A stretch of 64,000 nucleotides of DNA, from contig NC_134397.1 in assembly GCF_050003625.1 (NCBI RefSeq), positions 67,430,669 through 67,494,668 on the forward strand. Reading direction: 5' to 3'. Each line of letters starts with the position of its first letter. The first letter of the stretch is position 1. Below, one piece after another: positions 21,847-31,966 of this stretch. Made by a program: the position numbers and the translations under genes. Source of the stretch: Haematobia irritans. Taxonomy: Eukaryota; Arthropoda; Insecta; Diptera; Muscidae. The notes beneath the pieces were generated by a model, which had not been told where the DNA came from, did not search any database, and saw nothing but the letters and a program-made list of their open reading frames with translations.

Positions 21847-23985
21847 GTATTGAAATTGTAAAAGGAGGACAAAGTCGTTAGGCAGCAACTTATTAAAAGT
21901 GAAAAGTACAAGAAGAAGAAAAAGTGCGTTTTACAGTTGATAATATCACACGGAAATTGGAAATAGTGGAATAATAAACTAATATTTCAAAGAGATTCGA
22001 TGCTGTTGATTCTTAATAAATATATTCAATATATTAATAAAACATGTCTTTTATTGAAGATAAAATTGCTTATAGAAATAAATAAAATTGTATTTAAAAA
22101 CGAAGGTAAGCAGTTCTAATTATGAAGTAAAAGTTTTACCCCAAATGTATAAGATTTGTCGAAATGAATGAAAAAATTTCAATAAAATCATTCCATATAT
22201 GAATTCAAATCAGTTAAATTTTTTCATTCTGTAGTATAGTGGTATATAAATATAGGAAAATGTTAACTAATATATGGAATGCATTATTCCTAATTTCTAC
22301 GAAAATCACATCGTTCAAACAAATAAAAATGTCTTTGGCGCTATACGAAGTTCAACTTTCTTCACAATGAGTTCATTTTAACTTAAAGAAGGGGTCACTT
22401 TTTTCTGGGTGCATATTTAGGGGCATTTTATCAAATGGTGTAAGGAATTCGACTTTTCTTTGGAAAACGTATCTCATAAAATTTGTACCTGAAACAATTA
22501 GAGAAATAATGAAGTATTCTATATATACTCATAAAACTGTGTTGTTATCGATGTGAAGGATTTAATAAAATAAATATTCTACTTTTTAAATTTGTTTGAT
22601 CCATCTGGAGTTGATCTGAAATTAAATATTGCTTTTACAACAAAGAAAAACATTAAACTGATTTCCAAAAAAAAATTATTAACAAATAATAATATACATA
22701 AAAAATATTATTTTTAAAAGAAAGCCATATTAAAAAAATACTTACCAATTTATGAATAAACTATACGCTGATATATAACAATAAGTTTTCAAATTCATCT
22801 GGTATTTAATATTAATTTTTTACATTCAATAATGAAAATTTCAATACACTTTCAATTTCAACATATTTTACTAACTATTCTTAATAACTTTTTTCTAAAC
22901 TACCGATAAAATATTAATAACTTTCATTTAAAAGGTTTAATAAACAAACACCATTATATGTCTCAAAAATTCAAAATATTCCATGCCTTTATATTCCCTT
23001 GTTGCATACCTGCTTAAAAGATGCAACAACCCACGCCAACGCCAACTATACAACTGAAGCATGACAAACAAAACCAAGCAAAGCCAAAACATCCCTACAA
23101 CAACAAAAACACATGTGCCTGTATTGAAAACAACACCTCATCCAGCCAAATAAACATCCACGAATAACAAACACACACACAAACCACTAAATGAAAACAA
23201 AACTAACAACCCCACCCTCATGTATACACAACAAAACTCAAGTAACATCATCTTTACATTAATCACATTCCACTATTCCGATAACGATCTCTGTACTATG
23301 CATTAGTTCATCGCATCTGCTGACAATTTACTCTAAGAATAATATTCGTAAAGGCACACCAGTTTATGAACGATGAAACGTTTAACTTAAAATTTGCAAA
23401 ATTTTCATGAAATGTTATCTACCATTTTTGACGAAAATATCTATAAATTTAATTACATGTGAACTAAAAATATTTCATTGGGTAATTTTTACCAACAATC
23501 ATTAACTATAGGAATTGTCAGTAAGAAATTCCTATCCACTTTCAAGTTCATTTTTCGTAAAAAAATTTTTTCTCATACAAAAAAATATTATAGTAAATTG
23601 CACTTATTATGTAGAATATACTTTACATTTCACAAGTAGATTTATAGCATGACAAACGAATTTTTAACTACCAGTTAAGAAATTTTTTAAGGAAATTTCC
23701 ATCGTATTTTGTAGGCCATGAACTAAACGATTGCTACTTAGAATTTGTAAAATTTCCTTTCGAGTAGTTAATTTTCGTTGAAGATACGAAAAATGAACTA
23801 AAATTCTGGAAAATTCTTGTAATAAATTATTGTAAAAATCTTCTTAAATTTACGAGACACTTTTTTTTCTGTGTATGGGGTCTTACAGCAATATTTCGAT
23901 GTGTTACAAACGGAATGACAAAGTTAATATACTCCCCATCCTCTGGTGGAGGATATAAAAGCGAAAAATTACAATTTGCCTCCTA

Positions 23986-24971
23986 CACGGATGAAAAAGA
24001 CTGTTTTTCATATGTTTGGCTATAAACATTATATGTTTGGAACACAAATTTTTAAACACAATATTTTTGAGTGCAAGCATAAAATGTTCATAAACTAGCA
24101 TAACATGTTTGGGACATATATGTTAATATGTTAGAACATATTATGTTTGGGACATAAAATGTTTGTAAATATAATATGCTTGGATGCAAACATATATTAA
24201 TTTAGAAATAGCCTATAAACATATATGTGTTTAGTAGCTTGGAGCGCTATTTAACAGGGAGCGATATTGAATTAAGTTGGTGGTTGTTGCTTGTTATTAC
24301 AAAATTAACATTTTATTTTTCCTTGGGCAATTGATCAGCTACTTCTTTGATCCTTACAAACTGTGTGGTCCGCTGTTCGAATCCCCGTGCGGCAAAAGGT
24401 AAAATTAAAATAAAAAAAAATCATACAATTGAATAATTTCTTCTACAATGTTTGTATTACAGAAAAAGGTGCTAAGAACTAAAAAATCTCGTGGAAGTGA
24501 GAAAGATGTGGGGGAATATACAATTGGGAAGAAACAAAATTTTGAGCATTCAGGTCGAAAACCTATGTTGTTAGCACCTATATTACCTGTTTATTTTCAT
24601 AAGTCATTATAGTCATTATGATTGTAAATATATAAATAAATAAATAAAATTTTGAGCACAGTATTGTTTGGGAGATTTTTTTTAAGCATATAATATTTTT
24701 GGGTGCAAAATGCTTCCAAACATATTATATGTTCACATAATAACATATTGTTTTTTGGAAGACAACATTATTGAATTTGGATGCAAAAATACAAAATGTT
24801 TGGAACTTAGACTACCCAAATATATATTGTTTAGACCAATATGCTTTCAAACATATTATATATTGGAAGAGATCAAACATATAAATGTTTGGGCAATACC
24901 CAAAAATGTATATGCTTGAAGCAAAATATGTTTGGGAGTATATGTTACAGAAGCGATTTTTTGTGAGCGTG
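23986..24971 (+). mobile_element. 986-bp TIR element (CACG ends, TA duplication), uninterrupted
   Basis: The left end CACGGATGAAAAAGACTG and the right end, reverse-complemented, CACGCTCACAAAAAATCGC, are flanked by TA at 23984-23985 and 24972-24973. Both outer quarters are full of ACATATTATGTTTGG-like, partly palindromic motifs. The centre (24340-24400) carries a B-box-like GTTCGAATCCCC. No coding frame. It is the intact relative of the element at 38920-42687. Confidence 0.8.
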
Positions 24972-25270
24972 TAGAAGCAAGTACACAAAAAAGACGATAA
25001 TTTCTACTGGAAGTCGAGTCTGAATTTGGAAAATAAAGTTGTCGTTAATTCGTTTTTAAAGGACTTTGATAGCATATGAAGAAAATAAGCAGAAAAACGA
25101 AAAATTTAAATTTTCTGCCTAGAAGCAAGTACACAAAACCCAAATTTAAAAGAGAATTGTGTTCTAAAAGTATTCTGACTATTAATCTCCGCTTCTATGA
25201 TGCGGAATCAATACCAAAATTGTTAAAGTAAAGACAAAATCTTTAGAACCGGGCATGCTTTTTTTCAGTG

Positions 25271-25788
25271 CATGTATGAATAAACTTTCTAAATTGTCCA
25301 TGTCAGTGGTGTTAAGTTCTGTTGCACCAATGCAAAATATCTCGGAGTGTTACAGGGTGGTCGTATTGCAAATTTGTTTGCCAATTTTATTTTGTTGTAA
25401 AAAAAAAATTTTTTTTTTGTGGGGAAGACCAATGTGATTACCATGTGGGGACAAAAAGTTATCCAATATTACAAATAATAATTTACAGACTCTTAAAAAT
25501 GGCACAGATAAATAATTGTAAAAGATAATAGCAAAGTTAATAAAACTGTTTCTGTTTTCACAACCTACAAACACAACGAACAAAGTAACATAGTGTGACA
25601 TTTAAGATGTAAAACATGGCAATCATTAATATTTGAAAGGTAGATAATTACAAGCTATAACATTTACTTCACATTAAGGTTTTGGTATTGATTCTGAACC
25701 AAACATAGGACTTGTTTAAAATAAAAACATTTTATAGGAGACAAATGAGCTTCACAAATAAGCTGTTTAATATTAAAATTAGAATACA
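25271..25788. other. AT-rich DNA without recognisable gene
   Basis: Between two CACTG-type elements. Overlapping frames at 25255-25601 are low-complexity (runs of A and T at 25399-25420). Nothing else recognised. Confidence 0.45.
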
Positions 25789-26444
25789 CACTGAAAAAAA
25801 TATTGTCGTGAGGTCAAAGATTTCATGTCTTTAAAATACGAATACAAATTTTGCTTAGCATAGAAGACGCATTTCTCTAAAATAAAGTTATTTTCCTTGT
25901 CCAAAAGCCGATAAACTTTTCAATGAAGTCGTATTGTCTTTATAATTAAGTGATTTGACTTAAAAATGGATATCTTAACATGAAAGAAAAAATGTTTGGG
26001 CTAAGGTCAACTTGACTTTAATAATTCAGAAAAATTCTTTAAATTTAATGAAATTCTCTTTAAATTTGTTGTCTTTTTGCTTCTTGACTACAAAGCAAAA
26101 AATCGTTCAAATATAGGACATGTTTTTCAAAACTTTATTTTAAAGAAGTTTTTTACTTCAAACATAGCATAATTTCTACTGGAAGTAGAGTCTTAATTTG
26201 GAAAATAAAGTTGCCGTTAACTCGTTTTTAAAGGTCATTGATAGCATATGAAGAAAAAAAGCTGAGAAAGCGAAAAATTAAAATTTGCTTCCTAGAAGCA
26301 AGTACACAAAACCTAAATTTAAAAGAGAATTGTGTCTTAAAAGTATCCTTACTTGTATTCTCCGCTTCTTTGGCTCGGAATCAATGCCAAATTTTTTAAA
26401 GTAAAGACAAAATCTTTAGAACCGAGTATGCTTTTTTTTCAGTG
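25789..26444. mobile_element. 656-bp CACTG-type TIR element, uninterrupted
   Basis: Ends CACTGAAAAAAA and TTTTTTTTCAGTG, flanked by CA at 25787-25788 and 26445-26446. The interior (CGTGAGGTCAAAGATTTC ... AATTTCTACTGGAAGTAGAG ... AGACAAAATCTTTAGAACCG) is the reference for the broken copies at 17317-25270 and 63665-63848. Non-coding, MITE-like. Confidence 0.85.
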
Positions 26445-26736
26445 CAGTTCAAATTTATCTAATTGCCCATCTTCTTTTTCCAGAATATTTAGAGAGCTAT
26501 ATGCGAACATATAAACAAAAGTTTACAAATCAAAGTAATAACAAACATGAAATATGTTTTCTTCACTAAAAAATAGCATGTAGGGTTCCAAAGATTTTGT
26601 TTTTATTTTCTTAATTTTAGTATTGATTTCCAGCTAAAGAATCGGAGAACTGAAGTGAGGATAGCTTTAGAACGTAATTATCTTTTAATATAGAGTTTTG
26701 TTTTATTTGAAACCCGGAAACAAATTTTAATTCATA

Positions 26737-29700
26737 CTTTTTATACCCTTCACCACTACTGTGGTACAGGGTATAATAAGTTTGTGCATTTGTATGTAAC
26801 GCCAAGAAATAATTGCCCTAGACCCATCTTTTAGTATACCGATCGGCTTAGAATTAAATTCTGAGTCGATTTAGCGATGTCCGTCTGTCTGTCTGTCTGT
26901 CTGTCCGTCCGTCTGTCTGTATATGTAATTTTGTGCACAAAGTACAGGTCGCAGTTTAAGTCCGATCGTCCTCAAATTTTACATAACGTCTTTCTTCGGG
27001 TAGAAGACAATCGCTATTGATTTTGGAAAAAATCGGTTCAGATTTAGATAGGGCTGCCATATATAGTTATCACCGATTTGATCATAATTCACGTATTTAT
27101 GAACCGACGTTCTTCAAATTTTGTACATCTGAATGTTTCGTCAGTCCCGTAAAAACTGCCAAATATCAGCTAAATCGGTTCAGATTTATATATAGCTCCC
27201 ATATATATCTTTCGTCCGATTTGGACTTATATGGCCCCAAAAGCGAGAGTTTTGCCCTGATTTGCTTCAAATTTTGCACAACGAGTACGTTTAATAGTAT
27301 CGTTAATTGCGCCAAATTTAGTTGAAATCGGTTCAGATTTAGATATAGCTCCCCTATATATCTTTCGTCCGATTTTGTCTTATATGGCTTCAGAAGCCAG
27401 AGTTTTGCCCTGATTTGATTAAAATTTTGTACAAGGAGTACGTTTAATAGTATCGTTAATTGTGCCAAATTTAGTTGAAATCGGTTCAGATTTAGATATA
27501 GCTCCCATATATATCTTTCGTCCGATTTGGATTTATATGGCCTCAAAAGCCAGAGTTTTGCCCTGAGTTGCTTGAAATTTTGCACAAGGAGTACGTTTTA
27601 TATTATCGTTAATTGTGCAAAATTTAGTTGAAGTCGGTTCAGATTTAGATATAGCTCCCATATATATCATTCGCCCGATTTGGACTAATATGCCCACAGA
27701 GGCAAAAGTGCTACTCTGATTTACGTGAAATTTTGCAGAGGGAGTAGAATTGAACTTGAAACTTTGCACAGGCAGTAGAATTAAGGTTCTGCATATGCGT
27801 GTTTATTTTGAATGAAATCGGTTCAGATTTTGATATAGCTCCCATATATATCTTTCGCCCGATTTTCCGTCATATATGACCACAGGGGTCAAAGTTGTTA
27901 TCCGATTTACGTGAAATTTTGCACAGGGAGTAGATTCAACATATTAACTATGCATGTGAAATTTGATTGCAATCGGTTGAGATTTCGATATAGATTCCAT
28001 ATATATGTTTTTCCTATTTAGGGTAAACTGGCCGAAATACCTACATTTTCCTTATCAAATCGCCACTGCTAAGTCGAAAACTTATCAAAATGACTCAAAT
28101 TTTCCTATTACTCTATTACACATCTATCGACCGATAGATGTGTAATAGCCCTTTTGCGAAGTTGCCTCAAAATTGGTTCATATTTAAATGTTTCCTATAT
28201 TTTTATACCCTTCACCACTACTGTGGTACAGGGTATAATAAGTTTGTTCATTTGTATGTAACGCCAAGAAGGAGTAATCATAGACCAACCTTTTAGTATA
28301 CGGATCGGCTTAGAATTAAATTCTGAGTCGATTTAGCGATGTCCGTCTGTCTGTCTGTCCGTCTGTCTGTCCATCTGTCTGTCTGTCTGTTGATGTATTT
28401 TTGTGTGCAAAGTACAGCTCGCAGTTTTAGTCCGATTGTCCTAAAATTTGGTATTGGGTCCTGTTTCGGCTCAAAGACGATCCCTATTGATTTTGGAAAA
28501 AATCGGTTCAGATTTAGATATAGCTGCCATATATATTTTTCGCCGATCTGCTCATAATTGGCGTGTATATCAACCGATCTTCCTCAAATTCCGTACATCC
28601 GAATATTTTATGGGTCTCGAAAAACTTGCAAAATACCAGCTAAATCGGTTCAGATTTGGATATAGCTGTCATATATAGCTTTCGCCCGATTTACACTCAT
28701 TTGCCCAAAGAGGCGAATTTTTAACTCCGATTTGGTTGAAACTTTGCACAGGGAGTAGAATTAGCATTGTAACTATGCGTGCCAAATTTGGTTGAAATCG
28801 GTTCAGATTTGGATATATCTCCCATATATAGCTTTCGCCCGATTTACACTCATATGACCACAGAGGCCAATTTTTAACTCCGATTTAGTTGAAATTTTGC
28901 ACAGGGAGTAGAATTAGCATTGAAACTATGCGTGCCAAATTTGGTTGAAATCGGTTCAGATTTGGATATATCTCCCATATATAGCTTTCGCCCGATTTAC
29001 ACTCATATGACCACAGAGGCCAATTTTTTGCTCCGATTTAGTTGAAATTTTGCGCAGGGAGTAGACTTGGCATTGTAGCTATGCGTGCCAAATTTGGTTG
29101 AAATCGGTTCAGATTTAGATATAGCTCCCATATATATGTTTTTCTGATTTCGACAAAAATGGTCAAAATACCAACAATTTCCTTGTAAAATCGCCACTGC
29201 TTAGTCGCAAAGTTGTAAAATGACTCTAATTTTCCTAAACTTCTAATACATATATATCGAGCGATAAATCATAAATAAACTTTTGCAAAGTTTCCTTAAA
29301 ATTGCTTCAGATTTAAATGTTTCCCATATTTTTTTTACTAACATTGTGTTCCACCCTAGTGCATTAGCCGACTTAAATTTTGAGTCTATAGATTTTGTAG
29401 AAGTCTATCAAATTCTTCCAGATCGAGTAATATTTAAATGTATGTATTTGGGACAAACCTTTATATATAGCCCCAAACACATTTGACGGATGTGATATGG
29501 TATCGAAAGTGGTGCAGGGTATAATATAGTCGGCCCCGCCCGACTTTAGACTTTCCTTACTGGTTTTTTACTAACATTGTGTTCCACCTCAGCGCATTAG
29601 CCGACTTAAATGTAAAATCTATAAGTATTGCAGAACTCTGTACAGATATGGTCAGATATACAGAATATATGTGTATGGATTCATATAGCATCCAAAACAT

Positions 29701-29798
29701 TGGACGGATTTGATATGGTATAGAAAATGTGGACTTACAAAGTGGTGAAGGGTATAATATAGTCGGCCCCGCCCGACTTTAGACTTTCTTTACTTGTT
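26737..29798 (+). mobile_element. HINE-A element (A3), split by a nested HINE-A
   Basis: Starts TTTTATACCCTTCACCACTA, with a GTCTGTCTGTCCGTCC block near 26880. Monomers run from 27000 to 27990 with a 153-bp period. The left part stops in the T-tract at about 28202 and the tail resumes at 29566 (ACTAACATTGTGTTCCACCT), diverged from the nested copy's tail, ending GCCCGACTTTAGACTTTCTT and TACTTGTTC. The older of the pair. Confidence 0.8.
28203..29565 (+). mobile_element. HINE-A element (A4) nested in A3
   Basis: Begins TTTATACCCTTCACCACTAC, then a GTCY microsatellite at 28339-28390. Monomers span 28480-29130, several nearly identical to each other and to those at 48440-49020. The T-tract at 29329-29337 is intact, and the tail ends CCCGACTTTAGACTTTCCTT and ACTGGTTTTTT (CTGG instead of the usual CTTG). 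Complete copy. Confidence 0.85.
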
Positions 29799-30954
29799 CT
29801 GATTAACGAAGGCTTTAGATTTAAATATCCCCATATTTAAACCCTTCACCACTACTGTGGTTCAGGGTATAATAAGTTTGTGCATTTGTATGTAACGCTC
29901 AGAAGGAGCCGTCATAGACCCATCTTTTAGTATACCGATCGTCTTTGAATTAAATTCTGAGTCGATTTAGCAATGTCCGTCCGTCTGTCCTTCTGCCCTT
30001 CTGTTCATTTATTTTTGTGTGCAAAGTCCAACTCCCAGTTTAAGTCCGATCGTCCTCATAGTTGGCATAGGGTCTATTTTTGACTCAAAGACGATACCTA
30101 TTGATTTTCGAAAAAATCTGTTCAGATTAAGATATAACTCCCATATACATCTTTTGGATATATATGTTATTCATATGACCATGGAGGCCAAAGTTTCATT
30201 TCAAAAATTTGAAAGTTGTGCACAGAGAGTGCTATTAAAATTTTCGCAATGCTTGCCAAATTTAGTCAAAATCGGCTCAGATTTAGACAAAGCCCCCATA
30301 CATATGTTCTTCCGGTTGTAAAAAATATGGCCAAAATACCCACATTTTCCTTGTAAAATCGTCACTGCTAAGACGAAAACTCTCAGCAATGATTCAAATT
30401 TAACTATACTCTTATTCGTATAAATTGTTTATACCCTTCCCCACTACCGTGGTACAAGATATAATAAGTTTGTGCATTTGTAAGTAACGCAAAGAAGGAA
30501 AAGTCGGAGACCCATCGTTTAGTATACCGATCGTCTTAGAATTAAATTATGAGTCGATTTAGCGTTGTCCGTCTGTCTGTCTGTATATGTAATTTTGTGT
30601 GCAAAGTACAGCTCGATTTACTAAACATTTTGCACAAGGAGTACGTTTACTAGTATCGTTAATTGCACCAAATTTAGTTGAAATTGGTTCAGATTTAGGT
30701 ATAGCTCCCATATATATCCTTTGTCCGATTTCCACTTATATGGTCTCAGAAGCCAGTGTTTTGCCCTGATTCGCTTCAAATTTTGCGCCAAAGAGTACGT
30801 TAAACAATATCATTAAAATTTGGTTGAAATCGGTTCAGATTTAGAAATAGTTCCCATACATATCTTTCGCTCGATTTAGACTCATATGACCACGGGGGCC
30901 AAAGTTATTCTCCCATTTACGTGAACTTTTGCAGAAATACATATACGTATATTG
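29799..30954 (+). mobile_element. Two truncated HINE-A copies in tandem after a tail fragment
   Basis: A scrap of A-type pre-tail (GCTTTAGATTTAAATATCCC) precedes one head at about 29835 (AACCCTTCACCACTACTGTG, GTCY block 29978-30000, about two monomers). A second head follows at about 30429 (TTATACCCTTCCCCACTACC, GTCTGTCTGTC near 30568, then two monomers) and stops near 30954. Neither has its own stem-loop tail here. Confidence 0.65.
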
Positions 30955-30956
30955 AT

Positions 30957-31174
30957 AGGCTATTTCTAAATTAATATATGTTTGCATCTAAACATATTAT
31001 ATTTATCAACAATTTATGTCCCAAACATAATATGTTATAATATATTAACATATATGTCCCAAACATGTTATGCTAGTTTATGAAGATTATATGCTTGCAC
31101 TTAAAATTTGTGTTGAGTTTCAAACATATAATTTTTACACCCAAACATATGAAAAATAATATTTTTCGTCCGTG
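30957..31174 (-). mobile_element. Fragment of CACG-type TIR element
   Basis: Matches the right quarter of the element ending at 42687: GGCTATTTCTAAATTAATAT, TATGTCCCAAACATAATATG and the terminal TTTTTCGTCCGTG followed by TA. The other end is missing. Confidence 0.7.
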
Positions 31175-31966
31175 TAATATTAAATTTACAAGAGAGATCT
31201 AATTTACCTAATTGTCCATTATCTTTTTTCCAATATATTAACAAAGCTATTTATGAAAAATTCAAACTAATAACATACACTTTAAAGATGTCTTACATTA
31301 GCGTAGAGTAGAAATCCCTGACCCATTACACCAAACTTCTCTTCGCCTGATCTGACCTGGTACTTTTCATTAATGTGGTGTAACAATGAATAGTCTATGT
31401 GAGCTTTTAATCAAAAGAGCTTACGCAATAATCTAATTCGATGTAGATAATAAATCTTATCAAAATGAAGAACAATTTAAGTTTGGCTAGTTTAGTTCAT
31501 TACCTAGTCAAGTCCGTTCGACTTTACTTTTCTCATTTATTTGTATTAGCAATTATCTTAAATTTGTCCAAAATTATTTACTTAAAGCTGTCATAGTAAC
31601 ATTAAGAGTATCCCTCGTGAAAGGGCACCCATACAAATTTCTTTCACATTCATGCAGCAAAAGAAAACAAAACTACTGCCATGACCAAGAGAAGAAGAAA
31701 AAAATAAATATCTGTTGTTCATTCAGAAAAGATTTAGTGACACCAAAACACAAAACCATTAAAAACAGCAGCTTCATCTTTTGTCAGGACCACACAGGAA
31801 ACCAAATGCATGGGGGCCATTACAATGGCAAAAAAAAAAAACAGTTCAAGGCAACAGTTCATTGAGGATTATACCAAAAACAAAAATTACACAATTGATG
31901 TATATTTCGAAGATTTGTGGTATAAAAGAAATTTAAGTTTATTAAATTAAGTTTATTAAATAACTG
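31175..31966. other. AT-rich DNA with a decayed LINE tail
   Basis: Contains at 31355-31435 a diverged LINE 3' tail (GGTACTTTTCATTAATGTGG, then AATAGTCTATGTGAGC) resembling 8505-8570, so it derives from the LINE rather than the SINE. The remainder, including an A-rich 82-codon frame at 31617-31865, shows nothing recognisable. Confidence 0.5.

Larger units (their letters stand above)
20978..22411. mobile_element. 1.43-kb TIR element with CA duplication, nested
   Basis: Perfect 16-bp inverted ends CACCCAGAAAAAAGTG, flanked by CA at 20976-20977 and 22412-22413. No transposase frame. The middle holds three ATCGAT boxes and a GT-AG intron-like segment (separate entries). The ends are related to those of the element it sits in. 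Confidence 0.85.
20314..23873. mobile_element. 3.56-kb TIR element with TA duplication
   Basis: The left end reads CACTGAAAAAACAGTG and the right end, reverse-complemented, CACAGAAAAAAAAGTG, flanked by TA at 20312-20313 and 23874-23875. Excision restores the HINE-B core ATATATACTYTATGGGGTCT. The interior is AT-rich and non-coding, with a nested element at 20978-22411 and a C/A-rich stretch at 22980-23300 unlike its surroundings. No transposase was recognised, so it is non-autonomous. Confidence 0.78.
17785..23960 (-). mobile_element. HINE-B element, heavily interrupted
   Basis: The 3' end AACAAGTATATACGGCCG is at 17784 and the opposite end GGTGGAGGATATAAAA at 23945-23960. Body pieces survive at 17785-18090, 19906-20313 (monomers, GACGGACGGACATGCTTAGA block, ATATATATACTCTA) and 23874-23960. 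Between them lie a SINE, a HINE-C, an unclassified 250-bp stretch and a 3.56-kb TIR element. It inserted in an A-run of the CACTG element; the empty form is at about 26266-26285. Confidence 0.75.
17317..25270. mobile_element. CACTG-type TIR element copies, expanded by nested insertions
   Basis: The left end CACTGAAAAAATATTATCG and interior (17317-17784) match the uninterrupted relative at 25789-26444. The element is then broken by HINE-B (17785-23960), resumes for 25 bp (GCGAAAAATTACAATTTGCC...), is broken again by the TIR element at 23986-24971, and resumes at 24972. From about 24990 a stretch already present at 17690 reappears, so the right part (to CAGTG at 25270) is a second copy or partial duplication. 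Outer dinucleotides differ (TA versus CA), which also suggests two fused copies. Confidence 0.65.

Noticed and set aside
20314..23873. Full-length autonomous DNA transposon
   Set aside because: Length and ends would allow it, but no transposase-like frame is present on either strand; treated as non-autonomous.
27166..27585. 139-codon minus-strand ORF
   Set aside because: HINE-A monomer by-product; internal 51-residue periodicity.
31617..31865. 82-codon basic protein
   Set aside because: A-rich low-complexity frame without domain or conserved context.
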